Assembly: GCA_016235155.1 (NCBI GenBank)
Contig: JACRLW010000073.1
Span: forward strand, 62,408-104,201
Source: Planctomycetota bacterium
GTDB lineage: Bacteria > Planctomycetota > UBA1135 > UBA2386
Length of the DNA: 41,794 nt
Direction: 5' to 3'
The translations under genes and the position numbers were made by a program. The notes beneath the pieces were generated by a model that worked only from the letters and a program-made list of their open reading frames with translations, was not told where the DNA came from and did not search any database. Positions 1 to 8,065 of this stretch are shown in pieces. Positions within the stretch are counted from its first letter, which is position 1; each line of letters opens with the position of its first letter.

Positions 1-498
1 CGCTTCGAAGTCGTTGAGGTGGAGGGCGAGGACGACGTGGTCGGGACGCACCGTGGCGGCGTGACGGCGGTACCACGCAAGTTCCTGCGTCGTGTTGAAG
101 CCCTCGACCCCGGCGTTGAAGTACTCGATGCCGGCCTCGCCCGCGCGCGCGCGGATCGCGCGGACGATGCGGTCGCGGAACGTCACCGAGTCGCCGAGGA
201 ACATCACGCGCCGCGTGCCGGGAACGCGCTCGCTCGGATAGGCGTGCAGGCGGCAGCCGTCGAGTCCGTAGACCTCGTTGCCGAGCCGCGGCGCGAAGCC
301 GAGCTCGGCGTCCGCGACGAAGAAGCGCTTCGCGAACTCGGGGTTCTCGCGCCACTCCTTCCGCTCGGTGCCCGGGATCGCGAGCGGCGTCGGCCAGGCG
401 AAGCGACAGAGGACTTCGCCCGCGGCAAGCGCGAGTCCGACGGCGACGGTGATCGCCGCGATGCGATGGATCCAGCGCCGCTTCCGGCGCGCGCTCAT
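1..498 (-). CDS. SGNH/GDSL-type hydrolase, truncated by window edge
   Basis: The first 166 residues of a protein that runs off the left edge are visible. The start (ATG at 498-496) overlaps the stop of the upstream FAD-subunit gene as ATGA, so it is translationally coupled to the molybdenum hydroxylase operon. A basic N-terminus (MSARRKRRW) is followed by a hydrophobic segment at about residues 13-30, a likely signal anchor. The SGNH block I motif LGDSVTF has its candidate nucleophile at Ser104. An AGVEGFNT stretch (block II-like glycine) and LHLND near the edge (block III-like Asn) fit the family. The catalytic Asp-His block lies outside the window. SGNH proteins are esterases or acyl-transfer enzymes; the substrate cannot be told. 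A second SGNH protein of similar build lies at 21490-22653. Confidence 0.8.
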   Translation of the reverse strand, partial: MSARRKRRWIHRIAAITVAVGLALAAGEVLCRFAWPTPLAIPGTERKEWRENPEFAKRFFVADAELGFAPRLGNEVYGLDGCRLHAYPSERVPGTRRVMFLGDSVTFRDRIVRAIRARAGEAGIEYFNAGVEGFNTTQELAWYRRHAATVRPDHVVLALHLNDFEA

Positions 499-1523
499 CC
501 GAGGACGTCGCGCCGCGGAGGTGCGCCGGGGAGGCAGTCGCGGATCGCGCGCGCGACGAACACCGGCGCCATCTTCTTGCGCCAGTGCGCGTCGAGATCG
601 GTGTTGTCCATCGCGCGCGTCGGCTTGTAGGCCTCCTGCGCGGCGGCGCGGATCAGTTCGTCGCTTGCCGCATCGTCGAAGCGCAGCACGGCGCCGCGGA
701 GCATTTCGACCGTCTTCTGCGCCGGAATCGGCCACGAGCCGGCGCCGCCGATGCGGACGTCGAGTTCGGCGACGCGATCGCCGTCCATGCTCAGGCAGGC
801 CCCGACCCCGAGCACGGGGAAGTCGAAGCTGCCGCGCCGGCGCAGCTTGCGGTACGACGCGCGCCAGCCGTTCGTCGCCGGGAGATGGAGCGCCGTCAGC
901 AGTTCCTCGTGCCGCTTCTGGACGAAGTCGATGCCGTCGTCGCGGTAGAGCGCGCGCAACGGGACGCGGCGTTCGCCGTCCGCGCCGAGCAGCGTGACCG
1001 ACGCGTCGATCGCGCAGAGCAGCGGCACCGTGTCGCTCGACTGCACGGCCCAGCAGCGCGGACTCGACGGCGCGACCCAGCAGGTGGAGCCGTCGCACTT
1101 CTTGCAGAAGTCGATCGACTCACGCCACTCGTGGCTCTGGTCGTAGTAGTTGCAGCGCGTGTCGAGCAGCAGGTTGCCGCCGATCGTCCCCATGTTGCGC
1201 AGGAGCGGCGTGGAGACGACGGACGCCGCATGGACGAAGCCGGGATACTCCGCGCGCAATCGCGGGTCGTGCTCGATCGCGCTCAACGTCGTCATCGCGC
1301 CGATCGTCACGCCGCTCCGCGCCTCGCCGCGCATGCCGCGCAGGTCTTGGCAGCGTGACAGGGCCACGACGTGCCCCGGCCGCTGCACGCGGCGCTTCAT
1401 GTTGGGATAGAGGTCCGTGCCGCCCGCGACGTAGCGCGCTTCGCCGCCGTGCGCCGCGACGATCCGCACGGCCTCCGCGCCGCTCGCCGGCCGGTGGTAG
1501 CTGAACTTCGGCAGCCGCAGCAT
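495..1523 (-). CDS. FAD-binding subunit of molybdenum hydroxylase, 4-hydroxybenzoyl-CoA reductase beta-like
   Basis: 342-residue electron-transfer subunit of the xanthine dehydrogenase family. The FAD-binding motifs AGGTDL (residues 33-38) and TIGGN (113-117) are present. A cysteine-rich insertion after the second motif (Cys124, Cys140, Cys143, Cys148, with the NYYDQSHEWR context) matches the extra [4Fe-4S] site known from the beta subunit of 4-hydroxybenzoyl-CoA reductase and is absent from ordinary xanthine dehydrogenase or CO dehydrogenase medium chains. The start ATG at 1523 overlaps the stop of the Mo subunit (ATGA), and the stop overlaps the SGNH gene. Upstream in-frame sequence lies inside the Mo-subunit gene, so this start is preferred. 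Family assignment is firm; the actual substrate is inferred only from the 4Fe-4S insertion. Confidence 0.93.
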   Translation of the reverse strand: MLRLPKFSYHRPASGAEAVRIVAAHGGEARYVAGGTDLYPNMKRRVQRPGHVVALSRCQDLRGMRGEARSGVTIGAMTTLSAIEHDPRLRAEYPGFVHAASVVSTPLLRNMGTIGGNLLLDTRCNYYDQSHEWRESIDFCKKCDGSTCWVAPSSPRCWAVQSSDTVPLLCAIDASVTLLGADGERRVPLRALYRDDGIDFVQKRHEELLTALHLPATNGWRASYRKLRRRGSFDFPVLGVGACLSMDGDRVAELDVRIGGAGSWPIPAQKTVEMLRGAVLRFDDAASDELIRAAAQEAYKPTRAMDNTDLDAHWRKKMAPVFVARAIRDCLPGAPPRRDVLG

Positions 1524-4075
1524 CAGTCGCCCCTCCGCTCGCGCGACGCGCCGCCGTTCGCGCGCGCCGCGGCGAGTTCCTCCTGCTCGCGCTCGACCTC
1601 GAGCCCGGTTCCGCCTTGCCAGGGCGTGCGAACCTTCCGCGCTTCCGGCCAGTCGACATGCGGCGTCTTCGTGGGACCGACCCGTGGTTCCTTGCCCTTG
1701 CGCGCGCGCTCGATCCCCTCGAACACCTTCTCGGGCGTGATCGGAACTTCGTCGACGCGCACGCCGACGGCGTCGAACACCGCGTTCGCGACCGCGGGCA
1801 TGATCGGCAGCAGCGGTCCCTGTCCGGCTTCCTTGGCGCCGAACGGCCCATTCGGGTCCGGATCGCCGACGAGCCACGTGATCAGCTCGGGCATCTCCAT
1901 CGTCGTCGGCGACTTGTAGTCGAGCATCGACGGGATCTTGTGCACGCCGAAGCGATCCGACCGATAGCTCATCTCCTCCATCATCGCTTCGCCGAGTCCC
2001 ATGTAGACCGAGCCCTCGACCTGCCCCATCACGAGGCACGGGTTGATCGAACGGCCGATGTCGTGCGCGACGAAGATGCGCGGCACGGTGTAGATGCCGG
2101 TCTCGGGATCGACGTCGACCTCGACGACGGCAGCGGTGAACGAGTAGTTCGCGCTCGGTCCGACTCCGCCGCCCTTGTAGCGCGCGGGCGACTTCGGCGG
2201 CCGGTAGGAGCCGGTCGTGCCGATCGTGCCGAGCTTGCTCTCCGCGAGTTGCACGGCGTCGGCGAACGGCATGCCCTGGTCGGGATCGGAGACGTCGAAC
2301 ACGCGACCCTTCGCGAAGCCGATCCGGTTGCGCGGCACGCCGAGCTTGTCCGCGACGTGCGGAGCGATCAGGTCGCGCGCACGCTCCGCGGCCTGCAGCG
2401 CGGCGTTGCCCGTCATCAGCGTCACGCGCGAGCTGTAGCTACCGAGGTCGACGGGAGTGAGATCCGTGTCCGACGTCACGATGCGCAGGTCCTGCGGATC
2501 GAGCCCGAGCACTTCGCCCACGACGTAGGCGAGGATCGAGTTGCTGCCCTGCCCGATGTCGGTGCTGCCGCAGAACACCGTGACGAGCCCGCTGCGGTCG
2601 AGCTTGAGCTGCACGCCCGAGTGCGGCATCGCGTTCCAGTAGATCGGCAGGCCGGCGCCCGAGAGGTAGCTCGAACACGCGAGCCCGACGCCCTTGCCGT
2701 GCGGCAGCTTCTGCCAGCGATCGAGGAAGCCCGAGCCGGCGACGACCTGATCGATGCAGCGACCGAGCGCCATCGTGCCGACGCGCATCCAGTTCGCGGT
2801 CAGCGAGTTCGCCGGCACGAGGTTGTCCTTGCGGATGCGCACCGGATCGAGGCCGAGCTCGACGGCGAGCTTGTCCATCTGCACCTCGAGTGCGAAGCGG
2901 GGCTGCGGCGTGCCGTGCCCGCGCTTGGGTCCGCACGGCGCCTTGTTCGTGAAGTAGCGCGCGCCGCGGAACCAGTAGTTCTCGACGTGGTACGTCACGC
3001 ACTGCAGAGCCCCCGTGTAGAAGGTGCTCGCGGTGCCGTAGCTGCCGTACGCGCCGCCGTCGAGGTGCGTCTCGAAGTCGAGCGCCTTGATGCGTCCGCT
3101 GCGGGAGACGCCGATGCGCGAACGCATCAGCACCGGGTGGCGGCCGCGGTGCGTGTAGAAGACCTCTTCGCGCGTCAGCGTGACCTTGACCGGACGTCCG
3201 GTCCTGATCGAGAGCATCGCGACGGCGATCTCGTGGCTGAACGGATCGCTCTTGCCGCCGAAGCCGCCGCCGTTCGGGCACGCGATCACGCGGATCTTGT
3301 GCGCGGGCACGTGCTCGGCGAGCACCTTCGCCAGGGCGCGGTGGAGGTAGTGCGGCGTCTGCGTGCTCGACTGCACGCAGAGCTTGCCGTCGGGATCGAA
3401 CGTCGCGAGGGTCGCATGCTCCTCCATCGGGAGGTGCGTGTTGCCCTCGAAGAAGAAGAAGTCCTCGCGGACGAGGTCGCTCTCACCGAAGCCCTGCGCG
3501 AGGTCGCCGAACTCGAGGTTCTCCTGGCGGTGGAAGTTGCCGAGGCGCCCGTAGTCGTGGATGCGGTGCTCGTGCGGTGCTTCCGGGTCGGTCGCCGCGG
3601 CGGTGAACACGTCGGTGACGAGCGGCAGCGCTTCGTACTCCACCACGATCTTGCGGCACGCCTCCCACGCCGTGTCCTCGTCGACCGCGGCGACGGCCGC
3701 GACCGGATCGCCGACGAAGCGCACCTTGTCGATGCACAGCGTGTGTTCGTCCTGACTCACCGGGAGGATGCCGAAGGTGATCGGCAGGTCCTTGCCCAGC
3801 AGGACGGCATACACGCCCTCCATCGCTTCCGCCGCGCTCGCGTCGATCCGCACGATGCGCGCGTGCGCCTGCGTGCTGCGGAGCAGCTTGCAGTAGGCCA
3901 TGCGCGGCGCGAACAGGTCGTCCGCGAAGCGGGTCTGACCGGTGACCCGTGCGCGCGCGTCGATCTTGCGCCACGGCTTGCCGACGACCTTCAGGTCGGC
4001 GTCCGGCACGCCGTGCAGGTAGCGCCCCTCCGGTCGCTCGATCGGCGCGCCGCTGCCCGCTGCGTCAGCGCCCAT
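1523..4075 (-). CDS. Molybdopterin-binding catalytic subunit, 4-hydroxybenzoyl-CoA reductase alpha/xanthine dehydrogenase family
   Basis: 850-residue large subunit carrying the molybdenum cofactor. The N-terminal aldehyde oxidase/xanthine dehydrogenase a/b hammerhead (about residues 30-140, with TGQTRFADDLFAPRM) is followed by the Mo-binding domain, containing CPNGGGFGGKSD and GSTDIGQGSNS. The active-site loop near the C-terminus reads GPFGAKEAGQGP; the Glu of GAKE occupies the position of the catalytic base in this family, in a form resembling 4-hydroxybenzoyl-CoA reductase rather than CO dehydrogenase. The C-terminal ~60 residues are charged and variable. The gene overlaps the 2Fe-2S gene by 11 nt and the FAD gene by 1 nt, so the three subunits are made from one transcript. 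No ring-cleavage or CoA-ligase gene is nearby, so the substrate is uncertain. Confidence 0.94.
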   Translation of the reverse strand: MGADAAGSGAPIERPEGRYLHGVPDADLKVVGKPWRKIDARARVTGQTRFADDLFAPRMAYCKLLRSTQAHARIVRIDASAAEAMEGVYAVLLGKDLPITFGILPVSQDEHTLCIDKVRFVGDPVAAVAAVDEDTAWEACRKIVVEYEALPLVTDVFTAAATDPEAPHEHRIHDYGRLGNFHRQENLEFGDLAQGFGESDLVREDFFFFEGNTHLPMEEHATLATFDPDGKLCVQSSTQTPHYLHRALAKVLAEHVPAHKIRVIACPNGGGFGGKSDPFSHEIAVAMLSIRTGRPVKVTLTREEVFYTHRGRHPVLMRSRIGVSRSGRIKALDFETHLDGGAYGSYGTASTFYTGALQCVTYHVENYWFRGARYFTNKAPCGPKRGHGTPQPRFALEVQMDKLAVELGLDPVRIRKDNLVPANSLTANWMRVGTMALGRCIDQVVAGSGFLDRWQKLPHGKGVGLACSSYLSGAGLPIYWNAMPHSGVQLKLDRSGLVTVFCGSTDIGQGSNSILAYVVGEVLGLDPQDLRIVTSDTDLTPVDLGSYSSRVTLMTGNAALQAAERARDLIAPHVADKLGVPRNRIGFAKGRVFDVSDPDQGMPFADAVQLAESKLGTIGTTGSYRPPKSPARYKGGGVGPSANYSFTAAVVEVDVDPETGIYTVPRIFVAHDIGRSINPCLVMGQVEGSVYMGLGEAMMEEMSYRSDRFGVHKIPSMLDYKSPTTMEMPELITWLVGDPDPNGPFGAKEAGQGPLLPIMPAVANAVFDAVGVRVDEVPITPEKVFEGIERARKGKEPRVGPTKTPHVDWPEARKVRTPWQGGTGLEVEREQEELAAARANGGASRERRGD

Positions 4076-4601
4076 GCGTGCACTCCCGGCTCGGCTCGCA
4101 CGGCTCGCCGCGCAGCTTCTTCGCGGCGAGTTCGACCGCCTCGTAGATCTTCACGTAGCCGGTGCAGCGGCAGAGGTTGCCCGAGAGCGCGACCCGGATC
4201 TCGTCGCGCGACGGCGACGGGTTCTGCGCGAGCAGGGCCTTGCTCGCGAGCATGAAGCCCGACGAGCAGTAGCCGCACTGCGACGCGCCGAGCTCCGCGA
4301 AGAAGTCCTGCAGCGGGTGCAGCTCGCCCTTGTCCGCCATGCCTTCGATGGTCTCGATCGCGCAGCCCTCGACCTCCTGCGCCAGGGTCAGGCAGGACAG
4401 CACGGGAACGCCGTCGACGAGCACCGTGCAGGCCCCGCACTCGCCGAGTTCGCAGCCGTGCTTGGTGCCGGTGAGGTCGAGGTCCTCGCGGAGTACTTCG
4501 AGCAGCGTGCGATGCGGCTCGTAGGCCACCTCACGCCGCTCGCCGTTCACGCGGAACTCGCCGAGGGTCTTGCGCCGGTCCGGCGCTTCTCGCGGAGACA
4601 T
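4065..4601 (-). CDS. [2Fe-2S] iron-sulfur subunit of the molybdenum hydroxylase
   Basis: 178-residue small subunit, first gene of the hydroxylase operon. The N-terminal plant-ferredoxin-type cluster is ligated by Cys50, Cys55, Cys58 and Cys70 (GCELGECGACTV). The C-terminal four-helix domain holds the second [2Fe-2S] site with Cys109, Cys112, Cys144 and Cys146 (QCGYC...LCRC). All eight ligands are present. It passes electrons between the Mo centre and the FAD subunit. The start MSPRE is preferred over an in-frame ATG 60 nt upstream because the conserved domain begins shortly after it. A TAGCAT hexamer 8 nt before the ATG could be a -10 element giving an almost leaderless mRNA. The gene overlaps the next by 11 nt. 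Confidence 0.93.
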   Translation of the reverse strand: MSPREAPDRRKTLGEFRVNGERREVAYEPHRTLLEVLREDLDLTGTKHGCELGECGACTVLVDGVPVLSCLTLAQEVEGCAIETIEGMADKGELHPLQDFFAELGASQCGYCSSGFMLASKALLAQNPSPSRDEIRVALSGNLCRCTGYVKIYEAVELAAKKLRGEPCEPSRECTHGR

Positions 4602-4674
4602 CGGGGGCGATGCTAGGCCGCGTTCCGGGCCGTCGCCACAGCCCCCTCTCGCGTCGAGCACGCGCCGCGGCGCA

Positions 4675-5385
4675 TCAGTCGTCGTTGCGGTTGCCGCCGA
4701 TCACACCCGAGCGCACGAGCCAGTAGACCAGCTCGGCGGCGGACATCAGCGTGGCCGCGAGGTAGGTGAAGCCCGCGGCGTAGAGGACCTTGCGCACCCC
4801 GACCATCTCCTCGGCCGTCGCGATGCCCGACTGCTCGACGATCCGGATCGCGCGCGACGAGGCGTCGAACTCGACGGGCAGCGTCACGAGGTGGAACAGC
4901 GTGCCGGCGGCAAACGCGATCACCGCGATCAACGCGAAGACCTTGAAGGGCACCAGGAACATGCCGAACAGGAACATCGGCATCGCCAGCGTGTTGACGA
5001 GGTTCACGACCGGCACGAGCGCCGTCCGCACCTGCATCGCGCGGTAGCCCTGGGCGTGTTGAAGCGCGTGGCCGCATTCGTGCGCCGCCACCGCGACGGC
5101 GGCCGCGCTGCGACCGGTGAGCACCTCATGCGAGAGCCGGACGGTGCGCGTGCTCGGGTCGTAGTGGTCGCCGAGCATCCCGGCGACGGCTTCGATGCGG
5201 ACGTCGGGCAGCCCGGAGCTGCGCAGGATCAGGGCGGCGACGTCGGCGCCGGAGACCCCGGTGCGCAGCGGGACGCCGGCGTAGCGGGCGAAGGTCCCCT
5301 TCACCTTCCACTGCGCCCACAGCGCGAGGAGGAGGAAGGGGCCGACGTAGAGGAAGTAGTTCGGGTCGAAGACGATTCCGATCAT
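4675..5385 (-). CDS. YugP-type membrane zinc metallopeptidase
   Basis: 236-residue integral membrane protein of the YugP/zinc-dependent neutral peptidase family. The HEXXH zinc motif is His102-Glu-Cys-Gly-His106 (HECGHALQH). The family hallmark region before it (LGDHYDPSTRTVRLS) is intact. Hydrophobic segments occur at about residues 8-24, 122-145, 147-170 and 205-228. After the second pair, VEFDASSRAI supplies the downstream acidic residues usual in the family. It is followed by the Mo-hydroxylase genes with a 73 nt gap, and it lies 49 nt after the helicase gene, so co-transcription with the helicase is possible. The physiological substrate of this family is generally unknown. Confidence 0.9.
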   Translation of the reverse strand: MIGIVFDPNYFLYVGPFLLLALWAQWKVKGTFARYAGVPLRTGVSGADVAALILRSSGLPDVRIEAVAGMLGDHYDPSTRTVRLSHEVLTGRSAAAVAVAAHECGHALQHAQGYRAMQVRTALVPVVNLVNTLAMPMFLFGMFLVPFKVFALIAVIAFAAGTLFHLVTLPVEFDASSRAIRIVEQSGIATAEEMVGVRKVLYAAGFTYLAATLMSAAELVYWLVRSGVIGGNRNDD

Positions 5386-5434
5386 CGGTGGTGGTTCGCG
5401 TCGGGCGCGGAGTAGGCCCTGATACGACGTCGAT

Positions 5435-6880
5435 TCAACGGCGTCGCGCGCGCGGACCTCCCGCCTGCTGCGGAGTGCGCGACGGCGCCGGGTCGGCGAT
5501 GCCGTCGCCGAAGCCGTCGTCGTTGGGCGGCGAGACGCTCTTCGCGGCGCTGAGCGTCACGGCGCGATCCGCGGCGCGACGCACGACCGGCGCGGCGGCG
5601 CGGGCGGGAACGGGCGCGCGAGCGGGAGCGCGTGCGGGAGCGGAGGCGCGCTCGGTCTCTTGCCCGCGCGGCGGACCCTCGCGGCGTCGCGCGCGCGGGG
5701 CTTCCGCTTCGATCTCGCGAGACCTGCCCCTCGCCGTTCCCGACGGAACGCCCTCGCCGGAGACGATCTTGCCGTCGACCTCGATCCGGGCGGCGGTCGC
5801 GGTCTTCCCGAGGTGCGCGAGGATCTGGCGTTGGATGCCGACGTCGGCCTTGCCGACCAGACTCAGCGCCTCGCCCTCGGTCCCGGCGCGGCCGGTGCGC
5901 CCGACGCGGTGCACGTAGTCCTCCACCGCGCGCGGCATGTCGAAGTTCAGGACGAGCCCGATGTCGCTGACGTCGATCCCGCGCGCCGCGACGTCCGTCG
6001 CGACGAGGTGCCGGATCTTGCCGCGGATGAAGCCCTGCAACACGACGTGCCGCGACTCCGCGCTCTTGTCGCCGTGGATCGAATCGGCGGGCAGTCCGGC
6101 GCGCTGAAGCTTGCGGCCGAGTTCCTCGCAGCGCTTCTTGGTCTTCACGAAGATCAGGACCGTGCCCGGGCGCTCGCGCAGGATCTGCTCGAGCCGTCGT
6201 TCCTTGCTCGTCGCGGGCACCGACTCGAAGCGGTGCGTGAGCGTCGTCGCGGCTTGCGAGAGCTCGCCGACCTGGATGCGCTCGAACTCGCCGAAGTTGT
6301 CGCGCACGAGCCGCTCGATGTCGCTCGGCATCGTCGCGCTGAACAGCATGTTCTGACGCTTCTTGGGCATCCGCGACAGGATGCGCCCGATCTGCGGCAT
6401 GAAGCCCATGTCGAGCATGCGGTCGCCCTCGTCGAGGACGAGCATCGCGATGCGGTCGAGGTTGACCGTGTTGAACTGCAGATGGTCGAGGAGGCGGCCG
6501 GGGCACGCGACGAGCACGTCGAGGCCACGCTTGATCGCGGCCTCCTGCACGCCGAGTGGAATGCCGCCGAAGGCGGTCCGCACGTGGAGGCCGGAGAACT
6601 GCGCGAACACGCGCAGGTGTTCGGCGACCTGCACGCAGAGTTCGCGGGTGGGGACGAGGATCAGGCCGCGGAGACCCGGCTCGCCGCCGACCAGCCGGTC
6701 GAGCATCGGCAGGCCGTAGGCAGCAGTCTTGCCGCTGCCGGTCTGGCCGAGTCCGACGATGTCGCGCCCCGACATTGCGATCGGGATCGCTTGCACCTGG
6801 ATCGGCGTCGGGTGTTCGTACCCCGCCGCGGCGATTCCCAGGAGGATGGGCTGCTTCAGCCCGAGGGAAGTGAAACTCAC
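5435..6880 (-). CDS. DEAD-box-family ATP-dependent RNA helicase (DEGD variant)
   Basis: 481-residue helicase of the RhlE type. The motifs appear in order: Q motif (PTPIQVQAIPI), motif I (TGSGKTAAYGLP), PTRELCVQ, motif II as VLDEGDRM, motif III (FSATMP), the Rec2 motif ATDVAARGIDVSD and motif VI (YVHRVGRTGRAG). Motif II reads DEGD rather than DEAD. The start is GTG at 6880, chosen because FTSLGL directly precedes the Q motif as in RhlE proteins. The last ~110 residues are an Arg/Ala/Pro-rich basic tail, a common RNA-binding extension in high-G+C bacteria. A TAGAGT hexamer at 7008-7003 on this strand is a possible -10 element about 115 nt upstream. Confidence 0.95.
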   Translation of the reverse strand: MSFTSLGLKQPILLGIAAAGYEHPTPIQVQAIPIAMSGRDIVGLGQTGSGKTAAYGLPMLDRLVGGEPGLRGLILVPTRELCVQVAEHLRVFAQFSGLHVRTAFGGIPLGVQEAAIKRGLDVLVACPGRLLDHLQFNTVNLDRIAMLVLDEGDRMLDMGFMPQIGRILSRMPKKRQNMLFSATMPSDIERLVRDNFGEFERIQVGELSQAATTLTHRFESVPATSKERRLEQILRERPGTVLIFVKTKKRCEELGRKLQRAGLPADSIHGDKSAESRHVVLQGFIRGKIRHLVATDVAARGIDVSDIGLVLNFDMPRAVEDYVHRVGRTGRAGTEGEALSLVGKADVGIQRQILAHLGKTATAARIEVDGKIVSGEGVPSGTARGRSREIEAEAPRARRREGPPRGQETERASAPARAPARAPVPARAAAPVVRRAADRAVTLSAAKSVSPPNDDGFGDGIADPAPSRTPQQAGGPRARRR

Positions 6881-7075
6881 GCTGTCTTGGTTCGGATGGA
6901 TCGGACTGGGCCGTGATCGGCATGGGAGGCGGACGCCCGAAAGGACGCCCGCCGGCGCCGCGCCGGATCCCTCCTGCGCCTGCGCCGGTCAGTCGGGCGG
7001 GGACTCTAGGGCGGCGGCGCGCCCGGGGCCAGCTTCGGGCTCGCGGGAGCGGGAGCCGGCTGCTCCGATCCGCGC

Positions 7076-7966
7076 GTGCTCCGCCCGGCCGAATTCGTCC
7101 TCGCCGTCCCGCTCGGCCTGCTCGTCTCGTGTCGGACGCCGGCACCGTGCGATGGGCTCGGCGACGCACTGCGTTCGGCGATCGCGACCCACTCCGGCGC
7201 GACGATCGCGCTCGCCTGGGCGGACCTCTCCGGCGGGACCGCGTGCGAGATCGACGCCACGACGGTCTTCCACGCCGCCAGCACGATGAAGCTCGCGGTG
7301 ATGATCGAGGCCTTCCGCCGCGCCGACGCCCACGACCTCGATCTCGACGCCCCGCTCCTCGTGCGCAACGAGTTCGCCAGCATCGTCGACGGTTCGGCCT
7401 ACTCGCTCGAGCCGGGCGACGACAGCGATCCCGGGTTGTTCACGTCGGTGGGCTCGGCGATCCCGGTCCGCGAGTTGATCGCGCGGATGATCCGCCGCAG
7501 CAGCAACCTCGCGACGAACCTCCTCATCGAGCGCCTCGGGCCCACGCGCGTGCAGGCGACGATCGAGGCGTTGGGCGCCGTGCACGGGATGAAGGTGCTC
7601 CGCGGCGTGGAAGACGGCACGGCGTTCCGCGCCGGGCTGAACAACGTCGTCACCGCGAAGGACCTGCTCGTGCTGTTGCGCGCGATCGGGACGGGCCGCG
7701 CGGCATCGCAGTCGTCCTGCCGCGCAATGCTCGGGATCCTCGCCGGCCAGGAGTTCCGCGACATGATCCCGGCAGGTCTGCCGCCGGGAACGGCCGTCGC
7801 GCACAAGACCGGCTCGATCACCGGCATCGCCCACGACGCCGCGATCGTCGATCCCTTCGGGCCGCGGCCCTGGGTGATCGTCGTCCTGACCCGGGGCTTC
7901 TTGGACGAAGCCGCGGCAGCGGCGGCCGGGGCGGAGCTGGTGCGCATGGTGCATGCGGCGCGCTGA
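7076..7966 (+). CDS. Serine hydrolase of the class A beta-lactamase fold, lipoprotein
   Basis: 296-residue exported protein. The N-terminus has a short hydrophobic stretch ending in LLVSC, a lipobox, so it is probably a membrane-anchored lipoprotein. The penicilloyl-serine transferase motifs are Ser69-Thr-Met-Lys72 (SxxK), Ser142-Ser143-Asn144 (in place of SDN) and Lys244-Thr-Gly246 (KTG). The omega-loop ExxLN motif with the deacylating Glu166 of true class A enzymes is not evident; the matching stretch reads GVEDGTAFRAGLNN. The start is GTG at 7076. It is divergent from the helicase gene across 195 bp, and no regulator is adjacent. It may be a non-resistance serine hydrolase rather than an active beta-lactamase. 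Confidence 0.85.
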   Translation: MLRPAEFVLAVPLGLLVSCRTPAPCDGLGDALRSAIATHSGATIALAWADLSGGTACEIDATTVFHAASTMKLAVMIEAFRRADAHDLDLDAPLLVRNEFASIVDGSAYSLEPGDDSDPGLFTSVGSAIPVRELIARMIRRSSNLATNLLIERLGPTRVQATIEALGAVHGMKVLRGVEDGTAFRAGLNNVVTAKDLLVLLRAIGTGRAASQSSCRAMLGILAGQEFRDMIPAGLPPGTAVAHKTGSITGIAHDAAIVDPFGPRPWVIVVLTRGFLDEAAAAAAGAELVRMVHAAR

Positions 7967-8065
7967 GCTTGGACGCGTGCACTCGAGAGGTCGGATCGCC
8001 CAGGTCGAGGTGGCGCAATGCGCCGACAGGCCGTCTGCGCCGCTGGCCTGCGACTCCCTCTGCAA

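Noticed and set aside
1616..4255. Very long open frame on the plus strand opposite the Mo subunit (879 codons)
   Set aside because: It is the complement-frame shadow of a strongly recognised gene. The translation is Arg/Ala/His/Asp-rich low complexity, as expected at ~70% G+C.
5570..5660. Short GC-rich repeats (cgcgcgagcggg, gcgtgcgggag) read as a tandem repeat element
   Set aside because: They encode the Ala/Arg/Pro-rich tail of the helicase and are codon-driven low complexity.
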